Under the pieces are notes generated by a model that saw nothing but the letters and a program-made list of their open reading frames with translations, had not been told where the DNA came from and searched no databases. From contig NC_134138.1 of the NCBI RefSeq assembly GCF_033958435.1, positions 28,922,598-28,986,597 on the forward strand: a stretch of DNA of 64,000 bases, read 5' to 3'. This DNA comes from Carettochelys insculpta. Taxonomy: Eukaryota > Chordata > Testudines > Carettochelyidae. This document shows positions 49,520-61,628 of this stretch, piece after piece; positions within the stretch are counted from its first letter, which is position 1, and each line of letters starts with the position of its first letter. The translations under genes were made by a program, and so were the position numbers.

Positions 49520-51365
49520 TCTTTGACATCCCCACTAGAGAACTTTAGCTTGTAGCTGCTCATCCTGTTAGTTCTGAAGGTTCCTGATGTGTTGTCCAAA
49601 TATAATGCTCTCTGTCCTTCTTGCCAATCTCTGTAATTGACAAGTTCTTAGCAGGCATCAGAAACTTAACTTCCATACTGGAAAATAAAACAGATTTAAA
49701 CAAGATTCCCTTTGATTTTTTGTGGAGGATCTCCGATCTTTTCACCTCCAGCTCAGTCTTTCTGGCCCAGCATTTTAAATGTATTTAGGGATTACTCTGT
49801 TCATCACTGCAAGTCCTATGTGTCTGGAGGCATTAGGGTGACTGCTAATGGATGCTTCTAACCTATAGTACTTTGGAGTAAATAGCATGACATTTCAGAA
49901 CTTGTTGTCCCATTAAAACTCTCAATGAATATGCCCTGAAACATCATCCTTTATAATGAAAATACAGATTAAAACAATTTTAGTTATTCATATATTAATT
50001 ATACTGCATAGCTAATCCATAGCCAATGATATCTGATAGCTTGGCAAGTATTCATTTGGTTTCTTTTACCAGACCTAATTCTGTAATCTTTCCTTGCAGT
50101 AAAAATCAAGATTGCCAAAGGAGGCCTAGTGTTTTTGATGATGTCACAGAAGGGTTCTCCTTGTGCACAGAAGTTGATGGTAAGATACAGTGCCTTTTTT
50201 GTAAAAAAAAAAAAGAGGTGCTGGTACTCAGTTGGCTCTCCCCTCCTTCCCCCAGCCAGTCCCAGGGCTGGGGCTGCTGAGGTCTGGTACTCAGTACCAG
50301 CAAGTACCGGCACAAAAAAAGCACTGGTAACACTCACAAAAAAAGCACTTTTACACTCACAAGTGTTTTATGTTGCAGATTGACTAGCTTAATTATAAGA
50401 TCCTAATTTTGTGGGCTTTCCATCTGCATGTTTGACTTCAATGCCACAAAAACATGTGATAAACACTCTTGTTAGCAGAGCTCATCTGCTCCAGTCACTA
50501 TTTTATGACGTGAAGCAAAGTCACACATGGGCCTATGTATCCCAGGTAAATACAGAATGAGATGGTGCATGGATTATAACAGCTTGTAGTGAGAATTTTT
50601 AAAAAATGTTCTGGCTCTAAACCAATGCTGCTGATGAGCATCCTGAAATATTTAGCCCATTGCCAAATGGGAGAATGAATGTGTATATGCATCAGTGTTG
50701 CAAAAACAGCAGGTCAAACTATGAGCGGGGGCTCCCAAATAAGCTTTATCCAAACTCTGTAATTAGCAACACTTTCCTTTGCCTCAGAATGCTGCGGTGC
50801 TGTTCAGTATCCCAAGAGAGGGTGTGTCCAGTAGAGCAGAGGGCTGAGCATCTTTGGCTCTAGTCCCAGTTTAGAAAGCAACTTGCTGTTTGACCATACA
50901 TAATTGACCTAATCTCTCTGGTCCAGCTCTGTGAAGACATTTAAGCACCTACCTTTCATTGATTCAATGGAAGGTAGCGGACTAAATACTGTGGAGCATC
51001 TGCATGGCTCGGTATCAGTTTCTTCATCTGTGAATACGGAAATTCCATAGATAGTCCATCGAGATAAATGTAAGATTTGTTGATCTAGATGTAAGTCCGA
51101 GACGAGGTTTTATTTGATTCAAGAGACAATAAAACCTTGATGTAAGCTGAGCTATGAAGCCAAGATATATATTGTTACATGCAGTTTCGGATATTCCTCA
51201 TCAGAGGTCACAGGATGTTTCTCCATTATAGCCTTGACAGTTCAGCCAGATTGCAGTTTTTCCTTTTGGTCACTTTATGAAGAGGAGATGTACTTTGGCT
51301 TAAGTCATTTTTGATCCACTAGCCCTGACACTGGGATGTGCGTATGTGATCTGATCAGCTAACAA

Positions 51366-51440
51366 TCTTAGAATTATAGAATCATAGAATCCTGGGGCTG
51401 GAAGGGACCTCAGGAGGTCATCTTGCCCCCCTCCATCACA
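51366..51440 (-). mobile_element. CR1 3' end, very short
   Basis: Reading CTTAGAATTATAGAATCATAG, then GGGGCTGGAAGGGACCTCAG and GAGGTCATCTTG. This is the reverse complement of the last ~75 bp of CR1, which ends in ATTCTATGATTCTA. Confidence 0.88.
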
Positions 51441-51677
51441 ATGAAGCCAGCAAGAGAAATTTACTGGCTTGTCATGGGAATACATTCAGTCGGTCATGAG
51501 CTTGATTTTCTTATGATATATAACAGTAATGGTAGAACTTCTGTTAGTAGCAACTCTGGCAGGTAGTTAGGTTTTGTCAATGTTTATAAAATATTATGAC
51601 ATCCCTTAGTATCGCATCAGTCCAAGGTATTGCGCATTATCATTACTAGGAACTGGCATACTGTTCTGTTTTACTTG

Positions 51678-52844
51678 TGTAACCCTTCTGTTAACGCCAG
51701 ATGCCTGCCAGAAGGGCCGGGTTCAACTCTTGTGGGGTTTTCCTATCAAGGATACAACCAACCGGCTTGAGCCCCCACCCAGTGACCTGGGACAATTTCA
51801 CCCCCGTGCTGGGTGCCTGTAAGGCGGTTCTCCCCCCCCTCGCAAGCACAGAGTCTGAGATAGAAATGGCTTGTTTAATGACCGTAACCTACCCCAAGGT
51901 TACAGCGACAGATGCAGTATATCTCAGCACAGAAGAGACAAAACCCCTTTTACCCAGATACCATCCCCATATGCAGTAGGACCCAGTCTCTTGCTGGGGC
52001 TCTTGGCCCTCTTCCACACACACACAGTTACAGGGTGTACCCTCTGTGGTGCAGTCCCAAACTCAAAGCCCACAGATACATCACCAGGGCAATACTAGCT
52101 GTCCACTTGTCTGTAGCCTCCCCTTGCTGTCACCAGCCGTCTGCCAGTCCCCATCGTCTGCCGCCACTCCTACCGGCCGCCCGCCGGTCGCTGTCGTCCG
52201 CCGCCGCTCCTACCGGCCACCCAGCGGTCGCCGCCGCTCCTACTAGCCACCCCCTGCTCCTGCTGTTGTCCGCCGGTCCTAACCCCACTGCTTGGGACTG
52301 CCCTAAGGCAGAACCCAGTGACTTCAGCTTTGTGTGGCCTCAGCTGCCACTCTGTGATTTCAGCTCTTGGTATCTCTAGTGTGGGGGTTCACAAACACCC
52401 TAGTAGCCAGCTCTATCTTTCCACAGGTGGGGAGGTTTAGTCAAGCCAGGCTTATAGCTATATGGCCAAGGCATAGGCAGGGCCATAGCACTCAGCAAGC
52501 TGGCTCAACCAGTACCCCTCCCCTTCTCCCTCCCAATGCTTTAAACCAGGGAGCCCTGTGTAATCAATGTCTTACACAGCTAAGGCGGCTGCCCTGTCCC
52601 CCACAACAACCCAGAGCATTGGTGAGATCTCACAACTCCCGCTTTAAGTGTCAGCTTAAATTGTGATTTTACAACTACATGTTTACAATAGACCAAATCT
52701 CATGGCTTACTTGCTACCCATTAGGCTTTGCCTGAAAAGGTATCACACATGCACACCTTTTGCATTCTTATGCAGATGACCTCTGGGAGACTCATTCCTC
52801 CCAGCCTTCAGCAGCACTGCATTCCTTCTGCCACATTCCCTACA
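51678..52844 (-). mobile_element. Solo Gypsy LTR with 4-5 bp TSD
   Basis: This 1167-bp block is co-linear with the Gypsy 5' LTR at 24343-25476, from TGTAACCCTTCTGTTAACGCC to CCACATTCCCTACA, with no internal gag or pol. CTTG flanks both ends (51674-51677 and 52845-52848); counting the A shared with the terminus gives ACTTG. A perfect duplication around one LTR indicates loss of the interior by LTR-LTR recombination. It lies in COLEC10 intron 2, in the same orientation as the gene. Confidence 0.93.
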
Positions 52845-52892
52845 CTTGTATTTACATCACTATATCAGTACTATCAAAACTACCGCACGTAC

Positions 52893-52964
52893 CTTTTGGT
52901 CCTTTGGGACCTACTTTTCCATGTTTTCCGACCTCTCCTTGAGCTCCTTTTTCACCTTCATCTC
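52893..52964 (-). CDS. COLEC10: COLEC10 exon 2: collagen-like
   Basis: A 72-bp exon reading GDEGEKGAQGEVGKHGKVGP, then KGPKG, with acceptor GTTTTTTAAG and donor AAAAG|GTACGT. It matches human CL-L1 at GEEGKHGKVG-like and GDDGEKG positions. The acceptor AAG is weaker than usual (TTTTTTAAG). Exons 2-6 sum to 683 nt, leaving about 150 nt for the missing exon 1, the size expected for the human signal-peptide exon. Confidence 0.92.
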
Positions 52965-53201
52965 CTTAAAAAACACAAAATAAAGCATGATGCGTCAGCT
53001 CACACAGCACAATAAATATTACTATCAGTTCCTGAAAAGTAAAATTCACTGGCTGACACTACTGGGTTCTTTAGTTTTCATTCTGAAGGTATAGCAGGTA
53101 AGTAGGAGACAAACATCAGAGTTCAGGCCCAGCCAGTTTCTGACAAACTTCAGGAAATGCTGTAATACATCTGCTCTGAAAAGCCTTCCCACCATATGAA
53201 T

Positions 53202-53363
53202 AAACAACATGAAGTCCCGTGGCACCTTACAGACTAACAGACAAAGCGGATCTTTGTCCACAAAAGCTTATGCTCCAAAATATCTGTTAGCCTATAAGGT
53301 GCCACAGGACTTCTTGTTGTTTTTGCAGATACAGACTCACATGGCTACCCCTCAGATACGTGT
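53202..53363 (-). mobile_element. Fold-back SINE with about 12-bp TSD
   Basis: In reverse orientation it starts GTATCTGAGGGGTAGCCATG at the right and runs to a fold-back whose second arm is AACATGAAGTCCCGTGGCAC on the left. Flanks are CACCATATGAAT (53190-53201) and CACCATAAGAAT (53364-53375), one mismatch. The left arm is shorter than the right. Confidence 0.82.
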
Positions 53364-56300
53364 CACCATAAGAATGACATTGACACTCCCTTCTGTTTCT
53401 AACCTCTCCCCCCACAACCATCCTAAGATAAATAAAGAAAACAAAGGCCTGTTGCAAGCAGAGCTGTGCCCCCAAAAGGGAGAAATACCACAAGGTGCAG
53501 TAGTCCGTTTGCTGTTGCTAGTGATATTATGTGTGGAAGGCACTCAGATACTGTGGTGATAAACAATGACCTTAGGTGGATTGATGGATAGCTGTAGAAA
53601 TTGAATTGGAGCAAACCATAGAGCCCTCCCCACACCCCAACCCCGCAGTCAACCTATCCAACCTTTGGCAGATGCTGTATGTATGTGTGAATGTAAAATT
53701 TGTATTTTGCAAATACTCCCTGCATGACTTTGAAATTGGCCTGCAGTGAAAATTCCCAGCAGTAAGTTCCTTGGACTTCACTACCAGAGCATGCAGATAC
53801 CCCAAGTGAGCTAGCCCAAGGCCCCATCGCACACAAGGTGCTATACAACCTTCAAGGAAAGACTTTACGGTCTAAGTCAGAGGTGGGAACCCATGATCCT
53901 GGGGCTGGATCCAGCCCATAGGGCTTAGAGCTCTCCCTCATACTGGCACGCCAGCCCTGTGGTGAATCTCTCAGACTCAGCGCCTCTCTCCCTGTCTCCA
54001 ACCCCCATCTGGTTAGAGCACGAGCTGCAGGGGGAAGCAATGGGGAGCTGGTGCTAAAGCCCTGGCACGGTGAAAAAAGCAGCTCTGCACATGCCACTCC
54101 CCCTCCCTCCTGGCTGGGGGGACAGCAGCACAGGGGAGTGCTTGCCTGGAGGCTCCACCCCATCGCACCCATTGTCTGGGGATCACAGCCAATGGAAGCA
54201 GCCTGGGGCAATACCTGCAAGTGCAGGGTGGTGCAGCATCACCTGCCCCCCTCCCAGACCCTACCCCCTCTGTCCCAGACCCCCACCCCCCATGGTACTG
54301 CACCTTACCTCCTGCCTAGATCTCCCCACCCCGTCTGCTCCTGCATCTGACCTCCCTCCCAGAGGCACCTTCAGCCCAGTCCTGCACTCTGCCTCCTACT
54401 CGCACCCCACACCTCCCACTCTCAGCTTGCTCCTGCACCCTGCTTTCTGCTCAGACTCCCAGCCCACTCCAGCATCCCCTCCCACACACTGAACCCCTCA
54501 TTTTGTCTCCACCCCAGAGCCTAGGGGGGCCCCACAAAATCTACTAACTGTGGGCTCTCAGAATAGTTAATCCAGCCCTGAGGAGAAGACCTGAGCTGGA
54601 GTGTGAGGGGAACCCCGGCTCCCTGGATTGCTCGAGTGAGGTGTCTCTTTTTTATTGCTTCCCAGTTGGGGGCTCACAGCAGTGAGTGTTTTTTCCTCGT
54701 CACTTGGGGGCTAGGTCAGTGTGTATGACCTCTGATGGATTTTTCTGTGCGTCAGTGGCTCTCAACCCTAAAAAGGTTCCCCACTTACCACTGTTCTAAC
54801 TGGACAAGGCAGATAAATGGTGGCAGAAAAGAAATACTCTTGTTTTCCAGATGAAAACCTGAAGCACCTGATGACGTTGTCTATGTCTATACTACCTAGT
54901 GTAGACAAGCCCACTGTGAGTTGCTCAGGAAAGTCTGGGGCAGAAGTAGGTCTTAAAGTCAGATTTTCCAGGCCCCAATCTTGAGCAGCAAAAAACCAAA
55001 CCAAAACAAAAAACCGAACAAAGTAAAATAACAACCAAAAGCTCTTCTGATGTACACAGTTCCATAGCACCACAAAGAGACAAAAATGTAGACTGTCTTG
55101 TTAATGATAAGAAGGTCAGTAACACAACCAGCAAGTCAGCCAAATGAAAATGTGGGAAACAAGCTGGAACCTTGGGCCCTGCTCGAATCTCAAATAATTT
55201 GTTTCTGAACTACCCCGATGGTGCCAAGAACGAAATGAGGTTTTCACTTTCTTTAGGTGAGGCAGGCGTTTAGATTTTTTTCTGTGAATAACCTAGTGAT
55301 GGGCTGTTGAGACTGGCTGTGACAAGGTGGATGTCAGGCTTTGGGGCTCTCATGACTAATGACTGCAGCCAATGAGGAAAATAAAAGGTTGAGTGTCAAA
55401 CTGAGATTAAAGCCAGAACACCAGTTAGATGGAGGGATGTAAACAGCCTGGAAGGAAATACAGCTAAGGAATGTGCTAAACTGTCAGTGAGCATAGTAAG
55501 TACGGTTACATCTGTGGATTTCTTTAAGTTAATTCATTGTTTAGGAAGCAGAATGGAGGCAAACCACAACTCACTCCTACAGGTCACTTTGCCCAAGAGC
55601 CTGCCAGGCACATGCTGGGTGGGGATTATGCTTATTTAGATAAACTTTTTTGAGATTTTTAAAACCAGTCGCCACAGAACAAATACAGAAACCTCATGGC
55701 TTTCAAGTAGCAAAGAATGGACCACTGAAAAATCTTTGTCTTGGCGATCTTTGCAAAGATTTTGAATAGGTGCTTCACAGAGACAACACAGATACATGTC
55801 TGAAAGCAAGGCCCTTTCCAAATCCAGATCAGCCGTTGGATCCAGCCCTGGAGTGCATGGGAATGTTGGTGTTATTTATATTGGGGCAGTGTCTGGAGGC
55901 AACTAATCAAGCTTCAGGGCCCCACTTCACTGGCCACTGTGGTTTAACTGTGATCTGGTATCTGGGACACTTGACTGAGAGCTGCCAGCAACTCATTATA
56001 TGACTCAAAGTGAAGTCAGCTCACTAAACTTTGCCTCAATTTCCCCCGCTAGAAAATGGAGAAAATTATGCTTACCTTCCTTTGTAAAAAAGCACTTTTG
56101 AAATGATAATGATTGAACGTTAATATTGATTACTTTCCATAACATTTTCCCTGTTAATAACTAACAGCTGAGCTATTGTAAAGCCAGAAAGGCCTGGACA
56201 AGGAAGTAAGAACGAGGAGCTTATGATGGGCATGCATCATTTCTTTAGAGTTAGATGCTGCTTCAAATCTGCTAGTCATAGAATGGAAGAGGCATGTTGT

Positions 56301-56471
56301 GCTACAATTAACATATTATTTCCTCATTTGCCTGTTGTACGTGGGGCTGTCACGCACTTGGAATGCTGTGTGACGGTAACTCAGGGTCTTAAAAAGACAA
56401 CCTGGGATAGGTAATATCTTTTATTGGACCAACTCCCGTTGGAAAGAGAGAAACACATTTTTGACACCTTG

Positions 56472-57286
56472 GTCATGTGTACACACCCCCTCCCTTTCAG
56501 AAGGGATATGTAAATCTGCAGGACCAAAATTGCAGATGAAGTGGGGATTTAAATATCCCGTGCCTCATTTGCATAGTCCCGTGAGATGCGGACTTTGAAG
56601 TGGGGTCATTTCAAAAGTGAAAGTGCTGTGCAGATGCCGGCACTTCAAAAGGAAACTCTGACTTCAAAATTCCCTTGTTGCTTGTGGAGGGAGGGATAGA
56701 TCAGTGGTTTGAGCATTGACCTCCTAAACCCACAGTTATGAGCTCAGTCCTTGAGGAGGCCAAGGAGCCTAGGCAAATAGATTTAAAAAAAATCTGTCAG
56801 GGATTGTGCTTGGTCCTGCCAAGAGGGCAGGGGACTTGACCTCCCAAGGTCCCTAGTTTTTTTGTGGGGAGGGACACTCACTGGTTTGAGCGTTGTCCTG
56901 CTAAATCCAGCATTGTGAGCTCAGTTCTTGAGGGGGGTGCATTTAGGGATCTGGGGCAAATAGATTGAAAGAGCAGGGGGGAAGGGATGGTGCTTGGTCC
57001 TGCCAAGAGGGCAGGGGACTGGACTTGATGACTTCCCAAGGTCCCTTCCAGTTCTGTGTGATGTGTGTGTATCTCCAGAACAAATTAGGAATAAGGGAAT
57101 TTCAAAGTCAGAGCGTCCTTTAAAAGTGCCAGCACCTACACAGCACTTTCACTTTTGAAATGAAGGCCATATTTTATGGGAATATGTAAATGAGGCACAG
57201 GATATTTAAATCCCTGCCTCATCTGCAGTTTCAATCTCACAGATCTACATGCACCCTCTGAAAGGGAGGGGTTGTGTAGACATGGC
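56472..57286. mobile_element. GTCTAC MITE interrupted by two SINEs
   Basis: The left arm (GTCATGTGTACACACCCCCTCC...) and right arm (...GGGAGGGGTTGTGTAGACATGGC) are complementary to about 56685 and 57075 (AAATTCCCTTGTT against AATAAGGGAATTT). Two tRNA-like SINEs sit between them. Confidence 0.75.
56690..57068 (+). mobile_element. Two tandem tRNA-like SINEs with CR1-like tails
   Basis: Each unit has an A-box-like AGTGGTTTGAGCATTG / CTGGTTTGAGCGTTGTCC and a B-box-like TATGAGCTCAGTCCTTG / TGTGAGCTCAGTTCTTG. The tail GGCAGGGGACT(T/GG)ACTTGATG...AAGGTCCC resembles the CR1 3' end. The tortoise polIII SINE family is known to share its tail with turtle CR1. The copies lie at about 56690-56852 and 56868-57068. 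Confidence 0.8.
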
Positions 57287-57559
57287 AAACGTGTCCAAGC
57301 AAAAGTGAGTCGGAACAGATTGTTTAGCATAATAAGTAGGTAGTACGTATTTGTGAAGGACCTTTCATTGTAGAGCTGTCTCGGAGCACCTCTGCAGTCA
57401 TAAGCACAAAGGGGGCTTAGTAGAGTATAGACTGTTCTACTAAGCCATAAATCCAGTGTACCTATTCAGTTAATGATTCGTAGTATCCAGCAGAGTTACG
57501 AATTTAAATCCTCGCTTCCAATCACTCCTCTTTTGAAAGTACTGCAAGGTTTCCTTTTG

Positions 57560-57754
57560 AATAGTATCAGAGAGGTAGCTGTGTTAGTCTTTTCCAATAA
57601 GGCAAAACAGCAGTCATGTAGGACTTTAAAGACTAATTTATTAGGTGATGAGCTTTCATGGGACAGACCCACTTCTTTAAATCACCGGTCTGCCCCATGA
57701 AAGCTCATCACCTAATAAATTATTTTGTTAGTCTTTAAAGTGCTACGTGACTGC
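57560..57754 (+). mobile_element. Fold-back SINE with exact 13-bp TSD
   Basis: Starts TAGTATCAGAGAGGTAGCTG. The arm GTAGGACTTTAAAGACTAAT... to GAGCTTTCATGGGACAGACC turns at about 57680 and returns as GGTCTGCCCCATGAAAGCTC... to GTCTTTAAAGTGCTACGTGA. The exact 13-mer AGGTTTCCTTTTG flanks it at 57547-57559 and 57755-57767. Confidence 0.88.
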
Positions 57755-60700
57755 AGGTTTCCTTTTGCAGCGTGAAATCTTAAGGGATGGAGCTCTCTTG
57801 TGGTGTCCTATTGTACTGCAAGGACTAGGATGGATACCTTTCTTTAAATGAGCAAGTCCTTCCTCATCCCTTGAGATTTAATATGCACAGGCCACCTACC
57901 TCTTTTTATCCACTTACCCGATTTCAGCAAGTGCGTTACAGATGTAGGATCACATCAGAGAGGGGCTTGAATCACAATTCTGGATTGGGATCAAAGCTTC
58001 CTACTGTTTTGCTTCATACAGCACCATGAGCACGTATGTTGCTTTTTTGAAAAATAAGAGTGAGTCCTTGTCCTGAAGAGCTTATGGTTTGTGGCCTAGA
58101 TTTTTTGCTGCTCTTGGTACATGGGATGGAGGTAAAGGTGGCTGTGTGCTAGGCTCAATTTTACCCAATTAACAGATTGTCTCCTTTAAACTGTGGTTGC
58201 CCGGAAGTTACTAACTGCTACCCCAAGTGTTGGCACCTGCCCTGGTTGGGGGCTGGGATACTGGGTAGGAGGAGGGGGGAGGAAAGGCAAATGGTCTGCA
58301 GGCGGCTTGGGCCCCTGCTCAGGGCTGTTGGACCGTTCTCTGTGTTCCCCATAGCTGCCAGTGGAGTGCTCCACAACCTGACAGGGGAGGGGAACGGCTT
58401 GGAGCTGCAGGCCCCAATGGTAAGAGTGGGATGGGTTGCTATGGTAAGCTGTAGTGGACCCTTCCCCTGCTGTGGGTATGGGGCCCAAGCAGCACTGGGC
58501 AGCTCCACAGGTCACAGACACACCCTAGCCAGGTTTGCTGTGGGGAGCCCGGATGGAACCTCCAGCTGCCTGTGGTGGGTGTTTGAGAGCAGCCCCCTGC
58601 TGTGTCCCAGCCCCCAGACTCCCCACCAGCTAAGGATGTGCACAGGGTCTATGATTTCACATGAGCTCCCTGGCTTTCCCCAGTGAGGCTTGGAGCAGGG
58701 CAGGGGTTGCCTGGGAGCCTCAGTTAGCCCCAGATGTAGAGTCTTACAAATCTGTGGATAATAATCACAGATTTGAGGTGGACACTCGTTTGTGTACCCA
58801 TGCAGGGTTCTAGGAACGAGGTAAAAATCTCAAGCAGGCCCAAGACAGTGGCTTGAGCACTGCAATTAATAGAACCTTTGTGCAATGCAAAGGGACATAG
58901 CCAATATAAAAATAATATTTAAAAAGAAAAAATAATTTTATTTTTCATTCTCCTGTCTCTCTTCTCCCATTCTCAATTAGTAGATAGAGGCCCCGTTATA
59001 GCCTTTGAAAGCTTAAAGAACTTCTAATGTATACCCATTGACTTCAGTACAGTTACTGCTAATTAGGACTGGCTGGAAACTAATCCTTCTATTTTGCAAA
59101 ACATTTCAAAGTTTCTGAAAGTTTTGTTTTGTTTGTTCCACATCAGGAGGAAACTGACACAGTAGGAAAAGTACTTGAAGGGGAGAGAAATTCTTTTCTT
59201 CCTGAAATTACACAAAAAGGAGGGAGAGAAATGCTACCCTCCATCTCTAGAATAGCCACTAACCCACTTCAAGTCTCTGCTGCTTTCATCCCAGGCAAGC
59301 TAGTCGTCAGCTATACAATTGATTTTTCTCAAGTTGAGTTCATAATTGTAGTCCCTGGGGTCTACAGAGACTGCAGGGACAGGAACCTCTGTTTTCCACT
59401 GCATAGGTGAGTGCCCTAGTAATTGGACTATAGAGTGGGTGTCTTTTTTCCCCCTCCTCCATTGTATGAATATTTAATTATCCATACAAAGTGAAACAGC
59501 TCCAAGGGGAGATTGACTCTATAGCCCTGTGGAAGAGGCACTTCAATGTGGGAGACCCAGGTTGAAGGACTATGTCCAAATCAGGCAGTGCAGAATGTCT
59601 TCCACATGCCAGATGATATTCTAGCCTCTTTAGCTCCATCTTGGCTCCACCTGGAGAAACTTGTTTCAACAAATTGGTATGTTCTAATGAAAAATTCCTA
59701 ATCAGCTCTGTTTCTGATTTCCCTGAGGATCCATAGGCCAGTTCCTTGCCTAGTAGTGTTGAGCTATGCTGTGAATCTGGGCCTCTGGGTGAGATTTTTT
59801 TGATAAATAATAGAAAAGCCATTTACCAATGGGCCTAGTTCTTCTTCTATTTACATGTGTTTTACACGGGTATGTCTCTTGGCCTAATTCACCTGTCACT
59901 GCCATCTATGTTAGTGCAGGGCCATTGTTTGCATTGCATTGGGCCATAGAACATTGCTTTGCATGGGGAGTCAACTAATCTTTTGACACTAATGTAAAAG
60001 CAATGTAAGTGGTAAAAGAATCCGGCCCTTCATGTTTTGCACTTGGTGGTAGATATTCTCAACATCCCAACAGCACAAGAAATTGGATAAAAATACTTTT
60101 CAAAGCTATAGGATTTTGTAGCTCAAACATGAAGCACTGAGTTGGAATACCGATTGGGGTTAGGACAGCCTTGGAGATGTGGTAAGGTCATTTATATATT
60201 CAGCAGGAAAAGAGGAGAGTGGCTGGTCTGGTTTCTAACAGAGTTTGAAATTTTCCAGAAAGGATTTGTGTAAATTCACTGACTAAGACGGAGAGCAGTA
60301 TCAGTCCACAGTAAATGTTACTTTGAAGCACTGACCCATGTCAGAGAGTTTACAAGCAACATTAGTCAGAATAATTAAAGGGAAACATTTTTAAAAACCC
60401 AAAGATTGCTACAAGGAAACTCCCTGTATCCTTCACATTCCCATCCAGTCCAGAGTCTCATCCTGGGCCCAATCCAAATCACTTTAAACTTCCTGGAAGA
60501 CCTCCCATGGACTTTATGGGACTTAGACCTTAGAAAGTTGGCCTGATCTATTCCAGAGCCAGAGCTGCAGAAACACGGAGCACCTCCACCTCCAAAAGAG
60601 GTCAATAGCAGCTGTGGGTCTGGTGCGCTTTTGAGAAAGAGGCCCTCAGTGCTTACAGAGAGAAGCTAGGGACAATAACCCCAAGTTCTGATCAGGTTTG

Positions 60701-60800
60701 AGCTCAACCCCCTCTCCTGTCCACACACAAATTAGTCTGTGTCAGGTCAGCAAGTGTCAGGACCTGGTTCCTTACACCTTGCTTGGGGGCTAGGCCAGAG

Positions 60801-61251
60801 CTAGGGATGTAAAATCCCATTTAATCGGTTAACTGGTTAAACATTAGGTTTAACTGGTTAAATGATTGAATGGGTGAGAGGGAGACAACTGGGGAGGCCT
60901 TTTCAGCTGGGCTGAGCAGAGTGGCCCATCTGCTACGGACAGGGGCATGCTGGGGACTAGGGCTGTGCAAGCCCAGATGGAGTGTCCCTGCATGCAGTGC
61001 ACCTGGGGCTACTGTGAACAGGGGCTGCACTGCTCCCAGGCTGATCCACTGCGAACGAGGCTGCTCCAGCTGTGCTGGAATGCCCCCTGCCAACAGCCAC
61101 CTCACTGGGCTGGAGCAACCTCCTGCCTACAGTGGCCAAAGGGCTGCTCCAGGCCCTACCAGTTAACTGTAACTGTGACTGGGAAGCCTCCTCCATTTAG
61201 GGTGAGACTTACCAGTTAACTGGTTACCAAGTTAAATGTTACCATCCCTAG
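60801..61251. mobile_element. Inverted-repeat DNA element (CTAGGGATG ends)
   Basis: The left end CTAGGGATGTAAAATCCC and the right end GTTACCATCCCTAG are complementary. Subterminal GGTTAACTGGTTAAAC and CCAGTTAACTGGTTACC repeat the same words. No 8-bp duplication was found; the class is undecided. The core is GC-richer and gives spurious open frames. Confidence 0.6.
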
Positions 61252-61451
61252 TCATTGCTCAGGTCCCTCTGAGACTCAGGTTCAAACCCTGTCATTTTGC
61301 CATATGGACACAGCTCAAGCCACAGACCCAAGTCCAAAGGTCTGCTTAGTGCAGTGTGGATACGTTAGCACAGCTGTGAGACCCAGGTCTGGTGACTGTA
61401 AATTTGGGTTTACAATGCAGAATGTATTCAAGCATGGGCTTGGAAATACTA

Positions 61452-61628
61452 AGCTCTGTGGTTTGAGCATTGGCCTGTTAAACCCAGGGGTGTGAGTTCA
61501 ATCCTTGAGGGGGCTATTCTGGGGCAAATAGGTTAAAAACACAAATCTGGCAGGGATGGTGCTTGGTCCTGCTAAGAGGGCAGGGGACTGGACTTGATGA
61601 CCTCCTGAGGCCCTTTCCAGTTCTATGA
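61452..61628 (+). mobile_element. tRNA-like SINE with CR1-like tail
   Basis: The A-box-like GTGGTTTGAGCATTGGCC and B-box-like GTGTGAGTTCAATCC are spaced as in a tRNA. They are followed by GGGGCAAATAGGTTAAAAAC and a CR1-like tail GACTTGATGACCTCCTGAGG...CCAGTTCTATGAGAC. It is the best preserved of the three copies in the window. Confidence 0.85.

Larger units (their letters stand above)
49158..52892. other. COLEC10 intron 2
   Basis: Holds a hAT-like copy, a CR1 3' end and a solo Gypsy LTR, each listed. The segment 49520-51365 shows no gene; an A-run occurs near 50202. Confidence 0.75.

Noticed and set aside
53852..54492. C-rich open frames of 96-140 codons
   Set aside because: Low-complexity Pro/Ser translations without splice or homology support.
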